Part shown: positions 5,335 through 5,528 of the stretch, piece after piece
How positions within the stretch are numbered: position 1 is the first letter of the stretch
Layout of the letters: the number at the start of each line of letters is the position of its first letter
DNA from: Anaerolineaceae bacterium
GTDB taxonomy: Bacteria > Chloroflexota > Anaerolineae > Anaerolineales > Anaerolineaceae
Length of the DNA: 5,528 nucleotides
Direction: 5' to 3'
NCBI GenBank assembly: GCA_003542325.1
Contig: DPKV01000066.1
Location: 1,567-7,094 of the forward strand
The notes under the pieces: generated by a model
Databases searched by the model: none
What the model was told of the DNA's origin: nothing
The model's input: only the letters and a program-made list of their open reading frames with translations
Program-made: the position numbers and the translations under genes

Positions 5335-5528
<194 letters not shown>

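Overview
The window reads as bacterial chromosome, most likely from the Chloroflexota (Anaerolineae-type). This rests on three things: a YvcK protein with two N-terminal membrane helices placed just before a type I gap gene, a large secreted protein combining a putative-Ig (He_PIG) domain with a TPTPT linker, and an aminotransferase start typical of that phylum. The assignment is inference from gene style, with no marker gene to confirm it.

Layout. (1) Bases 1-199, minus strand: the first 66 codons of a class III (PLP, ornithine/GABA-type) aminotransferase, with a TTG start, a perfect AGGAGG ribosome site and an extended -10 promoter. (2) Bases 200-548: a divergent intergenic region holding that promoter, a possible 40-residue small ORF, and an extended -10 promoter reading right. 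(3) Bases 549-3533, plus strand: a 994-residue exported, C-terminally membrane-anchored putative zinc metallopeptidase. It has a signal peptide, He_PIG domain, CARDB-like region, HExxH catalytic segment, cysteine-rich insert, Ig-like domain and transmembrane anchor. (4) Bases 3534-3897: a non-coding region with a perfect 14-bp hairpin, a cruciform-like repeat with a G-quadruplex motif, a 15-bp direct repeat, and a strong sigma-70 promoter. (5) Bases 3898-5226: yvcK. (6) Bases 5227-5337: a two-block hairpin, the gap promoter and a ribosome site. (7) Bases 5338-5528: the first 63 codons of gap, which runs off the window.

How the genes relate. yvcK (UDP-GlcNAc-binding factor needed for gluconeogenic growth and wall synthesis in firmicutes) and gap (central glycolytic/gluconeogenic enzyme) form a plausible carbon-metabolism pair, but each has its own promoter. 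The metallopeptidase appears to be a single-gene unit, and the aminotransferase is divergent and probably unrelated. The most notable signals are the yvcK promoter, placed so that its transcript should begin at or within a few bases of the ATG (leaderless), and the compact repeat at 3665-3747 built from GAA-triloop mini-hairpins.
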